DNA from: Pleurodeles waltl
Lineage: Eukaryota > Chordata > Amphibia > Caudata > Salamandridae
Assembly (NCBI RefSeq): GCF_031143425.1
Contig: NC_090447.1
Coordinates: forward strand, 23,657,426 to 23,721,425
DNA length: 64,000 bases
Direction of reading: 5' to 3'
Shown here piece by piece: positions 62,734 through 64,000 of the stretch; within the stretch, counting starts at the first letter, position 1, and every line of letters starts with the position of its first letter. The notes under the pieces are model-generated. The model searched no databases, was not told where the DNA came from, and saw nothing but the letters and a program-made list of their open reading frames with translations. Position numbers and translations under genes: made by a program.

Positions 62734-64000
62734 TGTAGGAGGCTGGCCTGGCTTGTAGTGGGTACCAGAGGTACTTACACTCTGTACCAGGTCCAGTTAT
62801 CCCTTATTAGTGTAGAAGAGGTGTTTCTAGCAGCTGAGGCTGATAGAAGGTAGCTATAGCAGAGCAGTTTAGGCTGAACTAGGAGACATGCAAAGCTCCT
62901 ACTATACCACTGGTGTCATATGCACAATATCATAAGAAAACACAATACACAGAAGTACTAAAAATAAAGGTACTTTATTTTTTATTACAATATGCCAAAA
63001 GTATCTCAGTGAGTACCCTCAGTATGAGGATACCAAATTTACACAAGATATATGTACACAATACCAAAATATGCAGTAATAGCAAAAGGAAGTAATTCAA
63101 GCAGTGTAAAGTTACAATAGATTGCAATAGGAGCACATAGGTATAGGGGCAACACAAACCATATACTCCAAAAGTGGAATGCAAACCACGAATGGACCCC
63201 AAACCTATGTGAACTTGTAGAGGGTCGCTGGGACTGTAAGAAAACAGTGAGGGTTAGAAAAATAGCCCACCCCAAGACCCTGAAAGGTAGGTGTAAAGTG
63301 CACCTACAACCCCCAGAGAGCACAGAAGTCGTGATAGGGAGTTTCTGTAGGAAGAACAAACACCAGCAATGCAACAACAGTGGATTTCCGGACCTGAGTA
63401 CCTGTAAGACAAGAGGACCAAGTCCAATAGTCGCGACAGTGTTGAGAGTGGGCAGGAGCCCAGGAAATGCCAGCTGAGGGTGCAAGGAAGCTGCCACCTG
63501 TTGGAAGAAGCTTGGAGTTCTGCAAGAACGAAGAGGACTAGGGACTTCTCCTTTGGAAGACGGATGTCCCACGTTGCGATGAAGCTTGCAGAGGTGTTCC
63601 CACGCAGAAAGACCGCAAACAAGCCTTGCTAGCTGCAAGGGCCATGGTAGAGGTTTTTGGGTGCTGCTGTGGCCCAGGAGGGACCAGGATGTCGCCACTT
63701 GGAGGAGGAGACGACAGAGGGGGCGCCCAGCAACTCAGGGAGCCCTCACAGAAGCAGGCAGCACCCGCAGAAGTACCTGAGCAGGCATGTGGAAGAAAAG
63801 TGAACCGGAGTCCACCCGAAGTCACAAAAGGGAGTCCCCCGATGCCGGAGGACAACTCAGAAGGTTGTGCACTGCAGGAAGGAGTGTCGGGGACCCAGGC
63901 TTGGCTGTGCACGAAGGAAATCCTGGAAGAGTTCACAGGAGCCGGAGCAGCTGCAAATCATGCAGTACCCAGTAATGCAATCTAGCGTGGGGAGGTAAAG
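62734..64000 (-). repeat. Third copy of the 3.1-kb LTR family (partial, cut by window end)
   Basis: It begins TGTAGGAGGCTGGCCTGGC and follows the LTR of element B in order for at least 1.27 kb with many substitutions and small indels, so it is a distinct, older or different subfamily copy. The rest and any coding interior lie beyond the window. Confidence 0.85.

Overview
The window looks like intergenic DNA from a very large vertebrate genome, most probably a salamander of the newt group. Almost everything that can be recognised is a transposable element or a tandem repeat. There are young LTR elements with target duplications, several LINE lineages, a DIRS-type element, a large PIF/Harbinger transposon, MITEs and foldbacks. 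No bacterial features, tRNA, rRNA or CRISPR array were seen, and no host gene could be assigned with confidence. Assignment to newts (Pleurodeles-like) is inference from the repeat mixture, mainly Harbinger, DIRS and long-LTR elements.

Layout: 1-9.1 kb holds TIR and foldback repeats and a young 4.98-kb LTR element (2432-7407) carrying a gag-like region but no polymerase. 9.15-17.3 kb holds a 5'-truncated L1-like LINE with a 15-bp target duplication, a large inverted repeat and a decayed antisense L1-like LINE split by a MITE. 17.3-35.6 kb holds minisatellite arrays broken by a 9.25-kb antisense LTR element (17542-26792; two 3146-bp LTRs and one intact 885-residue gag-protease protein) and by a decayed antisense DIRS element. 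35.6-43.5 kb holds one candidate non-repeat reading frame, a 125-bp tandem array, hairpin-rich elements, a hAT-like remnant and an antisense LINE flanked by AATAT microsatellite.

43501-53494 is a 9994-bp Harbinger transposon with similar termini and a 3-bp ATA duplication. Its genes are arranged unusually. A HARBI1-type transposase is predicted as a short 5' exon next to the left end spliced over 5.86 kb to the catalytic exon. That intron contains a complete antisense Myb/SANT-like gene and three minisatellites. A second, different Myb/SANT-like gene lies antisense at the right end and appears intact. The transposase carries one in-frame stop, so this copy is probably not autonomous.

53.5-64 kb holds a 32-bp minisatellite interrupted by an unclassified insertion and by a 3.9-kb CR1/L2-like LINE. 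That LINE is itself interrupted by a 171-bp palindromic MITE and a chain of hairpins. A CpG-rich 64-bp array and a CACA-rich array follow, the latter broken by a third, divergent copy of the 3.1-kb LTR family that runs off the end of the window.

The functional logic is that of mobile elements: transposase plus Myb-like DNA-binding partners for Harbinger, gag-protease for LTR elements that would need polymerase and integrase from elsewhere, and endonuclease/reverse transcriptase fragments in the LINEs.
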